From the NCBI GenBank assembly GCA_965214915.1, contig CBDCCP010000001.1, forward strand, positions 620,001 through 684,000: 64,000 nt of DNA. The letters are read 5' to 3'. The stretch's first letter is position 1; each line of letters opens with the position of its first letter. Origin of the DNA: CATQHP01 sp965214915 (GTDB lineage Bacteria > Acidobacteriota > Terriglobia > Bryobacterales > UBA6623). The notes beneath the pieces were generated by a model. The model was given only the letters and a program-made list of their open reading frames with translations, was not told the origin of the DNA and searched no databases. Positions 55,120 through 63,117 of the stretch are shown here, piece by piece. Position numbers and translations under genes: made by a program.

Positions 55120-55635
55120 CTACAGCTTGCTGCAAGCGTTGGCTGCGCCCATCGGATCGATCGCGCCCCCGCCGGACTCGACATGGGCGATCTTGCCGCT
55201 CTTGTCGATGACGAAGGTCGTGCGGCTCGACATATTCCGTTCGGCGTTGTAGATGCCGAACTTCTTCGAGACCGCGCCGTCTTCGTCGCTCAGCAACGCA
55301 AACTCCAGGTTGAGCGATTCGGCGAATTCCTTGTTGCGCTGGAGAGGGTCGGTGCTGACTCCGAAAACGACGGAGTCGCTGTCGGTGAACTTGGAGATAC
55401 CAGCCTGGTATCCCTTCATTTCGCGCGTTCAACCGCCGGTGAACGCCTTGGGGAAGAAGGCAAGAACAACGTTTTTCTTGCCCTTGAACGCGGACAGCAT
55501 GGCGTCCTTGCCGTCCGTGCCGGGCAGAGTGAAATCGGGGGCGGCATCGCCCACGGCCAAGGCTGCCGAAGCCGTGCCCGCAGCGGCCATCGCCGCGCCG
55601 GTGAGCAAGATCTCCCTTCGTGAAAGGTGACTCAT
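55120..55635 (-). CDS. Selenocysteine-containing peroxiredoxin, Tat-exported
   Basis: Peroxiredoxin of the AhpC/TSA fold, 171 residues if TGA at codon 69 (55431-55429) is read as selenocysteine. Upstream of it: a Tat-type leader SRREILLTGAAMAAAGTASA, then APDFTLPGTDGK and VVLAFFPKAFTGG. Downstream, in the same frame: TREMKGYQAGISKF, VVFGVSTDPLQRNKEFAESL, LLSDEDGAVSKKFGIYN, ending GAANACSKL. The TGA sits exactly at the peroxidatic cysteine of the P-x3-T-x2-C motif (PKAFTGG-U). The only cysteine in the protein is near the C-terminus (ACSKL, about 168) and could act as resolving residue. A SECIS-like hairpin follows the TGA. No other frame interruption occurs. Start ATG 55635. selA/selB/selC/selD are not in the window. 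Confidence 0.88.
55396..55431 (-). promoter_or_regulatory. Bacterial SECIS element
   Basis: After TGA (55431-55429) and a 16-nt spacer, GATACCA (55412-55406), loop GGC (55405-55403) and TGGTATC (55402-55396) form a perfect 7-bp hairpin, extendable by GG/CC across one bulge. The GG-starting loop lies 24 nt from the UGA, within the 16-37 nt window known for bacterial SECIS. Confidence 0.85.
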
Positions 55636-55802
55636 GGTTTCTCCTTCATTCTCGTGCTTTCGAATGCAGACGGACGCGAGGCCCGGCCGTTACGCTTCGC
55701 CATGAGTTTAGCAGCTTGGCGGCCGGCCTGCGCAAACTCGCTCGTTTACTCTCCGCCGGCGCTCATCAGCGCGCCGCGGCCTGCTAAACTGACGCTGGTT
55801 CC

Positions 55803-57017
55803 ATGACTAGCCGCCGCTCGTTTCTGACCGGCCTCGCGGCCGGCGCTCTTCTCCCGCCGCCGGCGGTCCCCGAAACGAAGGGGAAGCTGCGCATTACCTC
55901 CGTCGAGTGCATCCCGGTGAAACTCTGGGCGCGCAGCGGCCAAGGACGGCTGCCGCAGTTCCAGGGCGATTTCGATCCGGCCCGCTGGCATTATTCGGGG
56001 CCGTATGCGCAACTCGCCAGCGCGCAGATGGTCATTATCAAAACCGACCAGGGCATTGCCGGCTACGGCCTGGGCGCGGGCGGGGCGGTCGCGGCGGAGA
56101 TTATTCACGGCCACCTGCAGCATTTGCTGGTCGGCGCCAATCCGCTCAACGTCGAGTTGCTGTGGGACCAAATGTACACCTCTGCGGTGATGTACGGGCG
56201 GCGGGGCGTCTTCGTGATGGCGCTCAGCGGCATCGATAATGCGCTGTGGGATATCGTCGGCAAATACGCCGAGCAGCCCGTTTACCGCTTGATCGGCGGC
56301 GCGCGGGCGGAGAAGACGCCCGGCTATTTCACCAACGCCGACCCCTCGATCGGCTTGGAATTGGGTTTCGAGCACTTCAAGCTGCCGGTCCGCGACGGCG
56401 TTCGACAAGGCCGGGCCGGCATGCGGCGCACGGTCGAAAGTCTCGTCGAAGCGCGCCAAACCATCGGCCTCGAGCGCACGCTGATGATCGACTGCGGCAC
56501 GCGCTGGAACGACGAAAACTACACGCTCGAAATGGCCCGGCTGCTCGCGGATCTCGACCTCTATTTCATCGAAGAGCCCTTGTCGCCCGACAATATCTTG
56601 GGCTACGAGCGGCTGATCGAAGAAATCGACAGCACCATGATCGTCAGCGGCGAGCACGAGTACACGCAGTACGGTTACCAGATGCTGCTGCACCACAACG
56701 CTACGGAAATCCTGCAGCCCGACATCAGTTGGTGCGGCGGGCTGACGGCGCTGCGCAAGATCGCCCAAATGGGCGCCGAGCGCGGCCTGCCGATCATCCC
56801 GCACCGCGGCAGCAGTCTCTACGGCATGGCCGCCGTGCTGACGGCGAACGCGCCGCTGGCCGAGAGCTTCGGGACCGGCGACAACGGGACGGAGCTCATG
56901 CTGGCCATGTCTTCGCCTTACAAAGACGGCTATTACTACCCGACCGACAAACCCGGCTTCGGAACCGAAGTGACCGAGGAGATGATCCGCAAACATGCCG
57001 GCAGCAGCGCGCTTTAA
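55803..57017 (+). CDS. Tat-exported enolase-superfamily dehydratase, rhamnonate dehydratase-like
   Basis: 404 residues. The Tat leader is MTSRRSFLTGLAAGALLPPP. The mature protein is a mandelate racemase/muconate lactonising enzyme-type enolase: metal ligands in LMIDCGTRWNDENY, FIEEPLSPDN and IVSGEHEYT, and a catalytic His in IIPHRGSSLYG. WHYSGPYAQLASAQMVI and ESFGTGDNGTELMLAM resemble L-rhamnonate dehydratase. Export of such an enzyme is unusual. The next gene, a Tat-exported aldolase, overlaps by 23 nt, matching the order dehydratase then 2-keto-3-deoxy-acid aldolase. A TAAACT box lies 12 nt before the start. Confidence 0.85.
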   Translation: MTSRRSFLTGLAAGALLPPPAVPETKGKLRITSVECIPVKLWARSGQGRLPQFQGDFDPARWHYSGPYAQLASAQMVIIKTDQGIAGYGLGAGGAVAAEIIHGHLQHLLVGANPLNVELLWDQMYTSAVMYGRRGVFVMALSGIDNALWDIVGKYAEQPVYRLIGGARAEKTPGYFTNADPSIGLELGFEHFKLPVRDGVRQGRAGMRRTVESLVEARQTIGLERTLMIDCGTRWNDENYTLEMARLLADLDLYFIEEPLSPDNILGYERLIEEIDSTMIVSGEHEYTQYGYQMLLHHNATEILQPDISWCGGLTALRKIAQMGAERGLPIIPHRGSSLYGMAAVLTANAPLAESFGTGDNGTELMLAMSSPYKDGYYYPTDKPGFGTEVTEEMIRKHAGSSAL

Positions 57018-57996
57018 GATTTCGCGGCGGGCGTTCCTGGCCGCGCCCGCTTCCACTTTCACGCTGTGGACGCCGCGGCCGGCGGCGGCAGCCGCTCCGA
57101 GCGGCTTCCGCGGCATTTTCCCCATCGTCGCCACGCCCTACCGCGAAAACGGCGGCGTCGATATGCCGACGCTGGCCAAGGAGACGCGCTTTCTGCACCG
57201 CGCCGGCGTACACGGCATCGTTTGGCCGCAGCTTGCCAGCGAGTACGCGCTGCTGACGTTCGACGAGCGCATCGAAGGCGCGGAAACGATCGTTGCCGCC
57301 GCGAAGGGATTGCGCCCGAAGGTCGTGATCGGCGTTCAGGCCGAAGACGCCGAGACGGCGGTCGAGTACGCGGAACACGCGAAAACAATCGACCCGGACG
57401 CAATCATCGCGATCCCTCCGCGCAAGGGGAACCAGAGGGAATTCGACCTGAACGCGGTCGAGGACTACTACCGCAAGATCGCCGCGGCCTGTCCGCTGCC
57501 GATGTTCGTGCAGGCGATCGGCAATATGAGCGTCGCCTTCGTCGCCAAGCTGACGCGGGAGATTCCCAATCTCTATTTTGTCAAGGACGAAGCCGGGCAC
57601 ACCTTGAGCCGCATCACGCAATTTCTGGAATTGCCGCAGGAAAAGAAGCCCGTGCCTTTCACCGGCGGCCACGGGCGCACCTTGATCGACGAAATGGCGC
57701 GCGGCAGCGCGGGAAGCATGCCGGCGGCTTCCTTCGTCGATCTCTACGTCCGGGTTTGGGATCTGTGGCATGAGGGCCGCCGCGCCGAAGCGCTGGACAT
57801 GTTTTCGAAAGTAATGCTCTTCGTTACCGAAGTAAGCGCCTGGGGTCTGCCCGCTCTGGCCTACGTGCTGCACCTCAGGGGAGTTTTTCCGAATTGGCGG
57901 GTGCGCAACCCGCAAGCCCGCAAGCTCGACGACCACGCCAAGCGTTCGCTTGAGAGAACGCTCGATTTCGTCAAGCCTTATCTGATCGCGCAATGA
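56995..57996 (+). CDS. Tat-exported 2-keto-3-deoxy-acid aldolase-like (DapA family) protein
   Basis: 333 residues. The Tat leader is KISRRAFLAAPASTFTL. DapA-family barrel: GIFPIVATPYRENGGVDMP, then the Schiff-base lysine Lys197 in YFVKDEAG, kept here unlike in the 40.6-kb paralogue. The substrate loop around residue 79 (WPQLASEY) differs from DHDPS GTTGE, as in sugar-acid aldolases. It overlaps the dehydratase by 23 nt and DUF2905 by ATGA. It probably cleaves the product of the preceding dehydratase. Confidence 0.84.
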   Translation: MPAAARFKISRRAFLAAPASTFTLWTPRPAAAAAPSGFRGIFPIVATPYRENGGVDMPTLAKETRFLHRAGVHGIVWPQLASEYALLTFDERIEGAETIVAAAKGLRPKVVIGVQAEDAETAVEYAEHAKTIDPDAIIAIPPRKGNQREFDLNAVEDYYRKIAAACPLPMFVQAIGNMSVAFVAKLTREIPNLYFVKDEAGHTLSRITQFLELPQEKKPVPFTGGHGRTLIDEMARGSAGSMPAASFVDLYVRVWDLWHEGRRAEALDMFSKVMLFVTEVSAWGLPALAYVLHLRGVFPNWRVRNPQARKLDDHAKRSLERTLDFVKPYLIAQ

Positions 57997-58211
57997 ACAT
58001 CGGACGGCTGCTGATCGTTATCGGGCTCGGGACGGCCGCGCTCGGCCTGCTGGCGGTTATCGCTTCGAAGCTCGGTTTCCCACGTTTGGGCAAGCTGCCC
58101 GGCGATGTCGTCTATCGGGGCAAAAACACGACCGTGTACTTCCCCATCGTCACTTGCATAGTGGTCAGCGTGCTGCTGACCCTGGCGCTGGCGCTGTTCG
58201 GCAGGCGTTAG
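57993..58211 (+). CDS. DUF2905 family small membrane protein
   Basis: 72 residues, two membrane helices (about 5-28 and 47-69) flanking FPRLGKLPGDVVYRGKNTTVYFP, the family signature. The function is unknown. It overlaps the aldolase by ATGA. Its TAG stop (58209-58211) straddles the edge of the downstream IS remnant: the final G is the first base of the terminal inverted repeat. The length is normal, so the coding sequence seems intact. Confidence 0.85.
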   Translation: MNIGRLLIVIGLGTAALGLLAVIASKLGFPRLGKLPGDVVYRGKNTTVYFPIVTCIVVSVLLTLALALFGRR

Positions 58212-58777
58212 GAAAAGTCTGAATAGGGGGCGGCGCCTTGGCTGGTGGATGCTGCCTGTGAGGAGCAGTTGTTGCCGGGTTGCCGCGAATTTTGCGGCGA
58301 AATTCTGTCAGTTGCGATCCCGCTCCTGCGGCTCTGCGCCGCCTTGGACGCACTGCTGCTGTGTTACCCGCCTCAGGCCGTCGCGTAGCGCCCGGCGAGC
58401 AACAGATTGGCGAAACCCAACAGCAGGCTGATCCGCTCCCTGTTCTTGGCCAAGCCGCGATAGGCGCCTTGGCGTAGCCAAAGCGCCGCTGCACGTGTAG
58501 AAACGGGTGCTCCACCTTCGCCCGCAACTCGGACTTCGCCGCCCGCTCCGCCCCCGCCCCGCTTGGGGGTAGAACCGGCGGAGGCGCTCTTCCCAGCGCT
58601 CCCAGGGAATCGATTCCTCCTTCCGCCCCAGCAACTTCTCCCGCCTCGTCTGCTTCCTCTTCCCCTCGTACTCCAAATCTGCAAACGTCCGCCGGGCCAT
58701 CGCTCTCCCCCTTATTTCCCCTGCCCCCTGCACTCCCCTTATTACCCCAGCCAATAGCCTGCCTGTTCAGAGTTTCC
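58211..58777. mobile_element. Decayed IS5-type element, 567 bp, both ends present
   Basis: The left end GGAAAAGTCTGAATAGG (58211-58227) is matched in inverted form by CCTGTTCAGAGTTTCC (58762-58777), about 14 of 17 positions allowing one gap. Inside is a minus-strand transposase remnant (58373-58700) with a large internal deletion. No convincing target duplication is seen (GTTA left, ATAA right). The element is now non-autonomous and resembles a MITE. Confidence 0.65.
58373..58700 (-). pseudogene. IS5-family transposase remnant
   Basis: Three pieces in different frames. N-terminal piece from ATG 58700: MARRTFADLEYEGKRKQTRR then EESIPWERWEERLRRFYPQAG, the typical start of IS5 transposases (catalytic centre absent). 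C-terminal pieces: AKVEHPFLHVQRRFGYAK (around 58521-58468), a frameshift, then AYRGLAKNRERISLLLGFAN ending near 58373. The DDE core between N- and C-terminal parts is deleted. No function remains. Confidence 0.7.
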
Positions 58778-58818
58778 ATAACCGAGACCCGACCTGCACA
58801 AGCGCCTGCGACGCGGGT

Positions 58819-58824
58819 TATACT
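58819..58824 (+). promoter_or_regulatory. -10 box of the acyl-CoA synthetase gene
   Basis: TATACT lies 18 nt before ATG 58843, implying a very short leader without Shine-Dalgarno. No good -35 is seen. Confidence 0.35.
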
Positions 58825-58842
58825 TGCAGCGCAGCATCGAGT

Positions 58843-60450
58843 ATGCGTAACAGCGTCTCATTCGAAAACTTGAACCCCGCGGCGTTTCTGGAACGCAGCG
58901 CGCTCGTGTACCCCGGCAAGCCCGCCGTCATTCATGGCGATCGAATCTACAGCTATGCGGAGTTTCACGAAAGGGTCCGCCGCCTCGCCGGCGCGCTGCG
59001 CGGCTTGGGCGTGGGCTGCGGCGACCGCGTGGCGATCCTGTCGCCGAATACGCCGGCGATGATCGAGGCGAAGTTCGGTCCGCTGCGCCTCGGCGCCGCG
59101 CTGGTCTCGCTCAACACGCGCCTCGGCTCGAAGGAAATCGCCTACATCCTGAATCATTCCGGAGCGAAAGTTTTAATCTTCGATACGGAGTTGGCGGGCA
59201 CAGTGCGCGGACTGACCGCGGATTGCCCGGGCGTCGAGACTTACGTCCGGACGGCGGACGGCGCGCCGGACGCCGCCGATATCGCCGGCCCGGAATACGA
59301 ATCGCTGCTGCAGGCGGCGGACCCGGTCGAGGAGCCCGCGGAGATCGACGAGCGCGAAACGATCGCCATCAACTACACCTCGGGCACGACCGGCTTCCCC
59401 AAGGGCGTCGTCTTTCATGCCCGGGGCGCCTATCTCAACGCGCTGGGCGAAGCGCTGGAGACCGGCATGAACGCGGCAACCGTCTATCTCTGGACGCTGC
59501 CGCTATTCCATTGCAACGGCTGGTGCTTTCCTTGGGGCGTGACCGCCGTGGGGGGAACGCACGTTTGCCTGCGCAAGATCGACCCGGCGGAAATCTACCG
59601 CCTGATCGAGACTCACGGCGTGACGCATCTGTGCTGCGCCCCGACCGTCTTGACCGCGCTCTATTCGTCGGAGGCAGCGCAGGGACGGCGTCTGGACGGA
59701 CTCGCGATCGCCACCGCCGGGGCGCCGCCCGCGCCGCATGTCATCCGCACGATGGAGGGCATGGGCGCCAAGGTTCATCATTTGTACGGGCTCACCGAAA
59801 CGTACGGTCCCCATACGATTTGCGCCGAACAGCCGGGCTGGGGCGATCTGGACGCCGCCGAGCGGGGCAGGATCAAAGCCCGCCAGGGCGTCCCTTACGG
59901 CATCGCGCATACCGGCCTGCGGGTTGTCGACGGCGATATGACGGACGTTCCCTGGGACGGCGAGACGCTGGGCGAGGTGGTCATGCGCGGCAACAACGTC
60001 ATGACCGGCTATCACAACGACCCGCAAACCACCGCCAAGGCGTTCGCCGGCGGTTGGTTCCACTCCGGCGATCTTGCCGTGCGGCATCCCGACGGCTACA
60101 TCGAGCTTCGCGACCGCGCCAAGGACATCATCATTTCGGGCGGCGAAAACATATCGAGCCAGGAAGTCGAGAAAACGATCATGGACCACCCGGATGTTCT
60201 CGAAGTCTCGGTCGTCGGCGTCCCGGACGAGAAATGGGGCGAGGTTCCTAAGGCGTTTATCGCTCCCGTTCCCGGCGCCAAGCTCTCGGCGGCGCAAGTG
60301 ATCGCGTTCGCGCGAGAGAGGATGGCCCATTTCAAGTGTCCCAAGCACGTCGAATTCGGAGAGTTGCCGAAGACCGCCACGGGAAAGATTCAGAAGTTCG
60401 TCTTGCGGGAGCGCGAATGGGCCGGCCGCGAAAAGCGGATTCAGGGTTGA
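58843..60450 (+). CDS. AMP-dependent acyl-CoA synthetase
   Basis: Activates a carboxylic acid to its CoA thioester through an acyl-adenylate. The 535 residues match medium/long-chain fatty acyl-CoA synthetases. Motifs: INYTSGTTGFPKGVVFHARG (P-loop-like A3), then YGLTETYGPH (A5), GGWFHSGDLAVRHPDGYIEL (A7), RAKDIIISGGENISSQEVE (A8) and a C-terminal catalytic Lys in KTATGKIQK. ATG 58843 is the natural start. The chain-length preference cannot be read from sequence. Confidence 0.92.
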   Translation: MRNSVSFENLNPAAFLERSALVYPGKPAVIHGDRIYSYAEFHERVRRLAGALRGLGVGCGDRVAILSPNTPAMIEAKFGPLRLGAALVSLNTRLGSKEIAYILNHSGAKVLIFDTELAGTVRGLTADCPGVETYVRTADGAPDAADIAGPEYESLLQAADPVEEPAEIDERETIAINYTSGTTGFPKGVVFHARGAYLNALGEALETGMNAATVYLWTLPLFHCNGWCFPWGVTAVGGTHVCLRKIDPAEIYRLIETHGVTHLCCAPTVLTALYSSEAAQGRRLDGLAIATAGAPPAPHVIRTMEGMGAKVHHLYGLTETYGPHTICAEQPGWGDLDAAERGRIKARQGVPYGIAHTGLRVVDGDMTDVPWDGETLGEVVMRGNNVMTGYHNDPQTTAKAFAGGWFHSGDLAVRHPDGYIELRDRAKDIIISGGENISSQEVEKTIMDHPDVLEVSVVGVPDEKWGEVPKAFIAPVPGAKLSAAQVIAFARERMAHFKCPKHVEFGELPKTATGKIQKFVLREREWAGREKRIQG

Positions 60451-60455
60451 ATTTC

Positions 60456-61556
60456 ATGCTGCGGCGCGTCTGTTCTATGCTGTTGTCGATGAGATACGCG
60501 CTCCTGCTTGCGCTCTTTGCGGCTGCCGTCTGCGGCGCCGAGATCGAGACCGTGGCCGGCGTCGGGGTCAGCGGCGCGGACGGCGACGGCGGCCCCGCAG
60601 TTGCCGCCAGAGTCGGCAATCCCTACGGGCTGACTCTGGGCCCCGACGGCGCCCTTTACGTCTGCGAGGTCGATACGCACCGCATCCGCCGCATCGACCT
60701 CGACGCCGGCGGCATCTCGACCGTTGCGGGAACCGGCGTGCGCGGCTACTCGGGCGACGGCGGGCCGGCGGCCGCGGCGCAGCTCAACGAACCTTACGAG
60801 GTGCGCTTCGACCGCGCCGGGAACATGTACTTCGTCGAGATGCGCAACGCGGTTGTGCGCCGAGTCGAGGCCAAGACGGGCATCGTCGAAACGATCGCCG
60901 GAACGGGCGAGGCCGGGTTCTCCGGCGACGGCGGCGACGCCCGGCAGGCCATGTTCGACAGGCCGCACTCGATCGCGCTCGACGGCAAGGGCGCGCTGTA
61001 CGTCGCCGACATCGGCAACCACCGCATCCGCCGCGTCGATCTTGTCTCGGGCAAGGTTTCGACCTTTGCAGGAACCGGAGCGCGGCAGCCCACGCCGGAC
61101 GGCGCTCCGCTCGAAGGAACCCCGCTCAACGGCCCGCGCGCCCTGGCCTTCGACAAGAACGGAGACATGTTTCTCGCTCTGCGCGAAGGGAACGCCGTCT
61201 ATAAGCTCGACATGAAGCGGCGCCGCTTCGAGCACGTTGCCGGAACCGGTGAAAAAGGCTACGCAGGCGACGGCGGGCCGGCCAAGCGGGCCAAGCTGTC
61301 CGGCCCCAAGGGAATCGAAGTCGGCCCCGACAACGCCGTTTACATCGCCGATACCGAAAGTCATACGATCCGCCGCATCGATCTCGCCTCGGGGCTCGTC
61401 TCGACCGTGGCGGGCGACGGCTCGCGCCGCGACGGCCCCGACGGCGATCCGCTGCAATGCGGCCTCGCCCGGCCGCACGGCATCTACGTGGACTCGCGCG
61501 GAACCCTCTATATCGGCGACAGTGAAAATCACCGGGTGCGCGTGGTTCGCCGGTAA
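60456..61556 (+). CDS. Secreted NHL-repeat protein, one six-bladed propeller
   Basis: 366 residues from ATG 60456; ATG 60477 and ATG 60489 are in-frame alternatives, the last giving a clean signal peptide (MRYALLLALFAAAVCGAE). Six NHL repeats follow, each starting (V/I)-(S/E)-T-(V/I/F)-A-G, e.g. ISTVAGTGVRGYSGDGGP and VADIGNHRIRRVD, enough for one closed six-bladed beta-propeller. The repeats resemble those of the giant protein at 3.3-14 kb. A binding role in the envelope is likely; the ligand is unknown. Confidence 0.82.
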   Translation: MLRRVCSMLLSMRYALLLALFAAAVCGAEIETVAGVGVSGADGDGGPAVAARVGNPYGLTLGPDGALYVCEVDTHRIRRIDLDAGGISTVAGTGVRGYSGDGGPAAAAQLNEPYEVRFDRAGNMYFVEMRNAVVRRVEAKTGIVETIAGTGEAGFSGDGGDARQAMFDRPHSIALDGKGALYVADIGNHRIRRVDLVSGKVSTFAGTGARQPTPDGAPLEGTPLNGPRALAFDKNGDMFLALREGNAVYKLDMKRRRFEHVAGTGEKGYAGDGGPAKRAKLSGPKGIEVGPDNAVYIADTESHTIRRIDLASGLVSTVAGDGSRRDGPDGDPLQCGLARPHGIYVDSRGTLYIGDSENHRVRVVRR

Positions 61557-61594
61557 AACTCCCGTCCGGGGAGGCGCGCGGCGCTTGGCCGGCG

Positions 61595-62650
61595 CTACTG
61601 AATGGTCAACATGCGGTCGATGGCGAGTTGCGCCTTGCCCGCGATTTGCGGGTCGACCGTCACTTCGATCTCGTCGTTCTCCAGCGAGGCGAGCAGCTTG
61701 CCGAGCGTGTTCATTTTCATGTACTCGCAGGTTGCCTCGGCGCTGACGGGATGGAAAGTCTTGCCGGGAATTTCGCGGCGCAGCCGGTAAACCATGCCGA
61801 GCTCCGTGCCGACGATGAATTCCTTGGCCGGGGACGCTTGGGCGTGTCGAATCATGCCTTCGGTCGAGAGAAAGAACGCCCGCTGATAGGGCGAATTGCC
61901 CTGCATGACTTTCGCCATGCAGTGCGAAGCGCAGCCGCACTCGGGGTGGATGAGCAGCTCCGCGCCGGAGTGGCGGTCGAATGCCTCTTCGAGCGCGGTC
62001 TCTCCGATCTTGGCGTGAACATGGCAGCAGCCGTCGTAGAGGTCGATCAGAGTCGGGTCGGCGACGCTGCTCTGGGCGATGGACACCGACCCGAGAAATT
62101 TGTCGGGCAGGAAAAGGATGCGTTTCCCCGGATTCGCTTGCGCGGCGTGGTCGAGCACTTTGGCGGCGTTGCGCGAAGTGCAGATGTAGTCGCTGGCGGC
62201 CTTTGTTCTGGCGTCGGTGTTGACGTAGGAGATCACGATGCCGTCGGGATTGCGCCGCTTCCAATGGACGATCTTGGCGTAGTCGATCGACTCGACCAAC
62301 GAGCATCCGGGCCGGTCGGGCATGTAAACTTTGGCGCGGTCGCCGACGATGGTCTTCGCCGTCTCGCCCATGAACCACACCCCGCAAAAATCGACCCGCG
62401 GAGAGTCTTGCGCGGCCACGTAGCGGCTCAGGCCCAGCGAATCGCCGACCTGGGCGGCGCTTTCCTGCAGCTCGGGAAACTGGTAGTTGTGAGCCACGAC
62501 CAGCGATCGCTTGCGCGGAACGAGCTCGCGGACTTTTTTGCCGACAGCGACAAGCTCGTCGACAAACTCGCGGGTATAACGTCCGGGGTAGAGGTCTCCC
62601 GCGTGACGGTTGAACTCGTCGTACCAATCCTCGAACCGCAGCTTTTCCAT
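61595..62650 (-). CDS. nadA: Quinolinate synthase A
   Basis: Condenses iminoaspartate with dihydroxyacetone phosphate to quinolinate in NAD synthesis; needs a 4Fe-4S cluster. 351 residues from ATG 62650 (GAGGG upstream); the frame extends to 62692. Cluster cysteines are in VDFCGVWFMGETAK, HPECGCASHC and EATCEYMKMNTLG. VVAHNYQFPELQE and SYVNTDARTKAASDYICTSR are substrate-binding blocks. It lies 49 nt downstream of the erpA-like gene. nadB and nadC are not in the window. Confidence 0.95.
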   Translation of the reverse strand: MEKLRFEDWYDEFNRHAGDLYPGRYTREFVDELVAVGKKVRELVPRKRSLVVAHNYQFPELQESAAQVGDSLGLSRYVAAQDSPRVDFCGVWFMGETAKTIVGDRAKVYMPDRPGCSLVESIDYAKIVHWKRRNPDGIVISYVNTDARTKAASDYICTSRNAAKVLDHAAQANPGKRILFLPDKFLGSVSIAQSSVADPTLIDLYDGCCHVHAKIGETALEEAFDRHSGAELLIHPECGCASHCMAKVMQGNSPYQRAFFLSTEGMIRHAQASPAKEFIVGTELGMVYRLRREIPGKTFHPVSAEATCEYMKMNTLGKLLASLENDEIEVTVDPQIAGKAQLAIDRMLTIQ

Positions 62651-62699
62651 GCAGCCCTCGCGCTCACGGCGCCTGCTGCCGACGCCGTCCACTTTTATC

Positions 62700-63020
62700 T
62701 TATACCTGGAACGATTTGCCGCAGCCGCAGCTTTTGCCGGCGTTCGGATTCTTGAACAGGAAGCGCTGCTCGAGGACGGTTTCCATGTAGTCGAGCGTCA
62801 TGCCGTCCAGGTATTGGAAGCTCTTGGGATCGACGCACAGGCGCGCGCCGTCGACTTCGAAGACGTTGTCGCCGGAGCGCGGCCCGGTTTCGTATTTGAA
62901 CTTGTATTGCAGCCCCGAGCAGCCGCCGCCGATCACGCCCAAGCGCAGCAGCCCCCCTGGATTGTCGCTGTCGAGCATGCCGCGAATCTTGCCGGCCGCG
63001 CTGCGGGTGACCTCGATCAT
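62700..63020 (-). CDS. erpA: A-type iron-sulfur carrier (ErpA/IscA/HesB family)
   Basis: 106 residues from ATG 63020; the longer upstream frame is unrelated sequence. Carries the three ligand cysteines, one in VIGGGCSGLQYKF and two in the C-terminal SCGCGKSF. Delivers Fe-S clusters to apo-enzymes; the downstream neighbour NadA is such a client. ErpA, IscA and SufA are hard to tell apart by sequence, so the symbol is tentative. A TATACT box (63036-63031) lies 10 nt upstream on the minus strand. Confidence 0.88.
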   Translation of the reverse strand: MIEVTRSAAGKIRGMLDSDNPGGLLRLGVIGGGCSGLQYKFKYETGPRSGDNVFEVDGARLCVDPKSFQYLDGMTLDYMETVLEQRFLFKNPNAGKSCGCGKSFQV

Positions 63021-63117
63021 CGCTAACGTCAGTATAGCCGGTCGATCAGAAGGGGTCGAGACGCTGCCCGCCAATACGATCGCCACAACGTTCGGGCTAT
63101 GCCGCCCGGGCCCGATC

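Noticed and set aside
58165..58779. 204-codon minus-strand ORF as a gene
   Set aside because: It merges unrelated frames across the IS remnant; only a short stretch resembles transposase.
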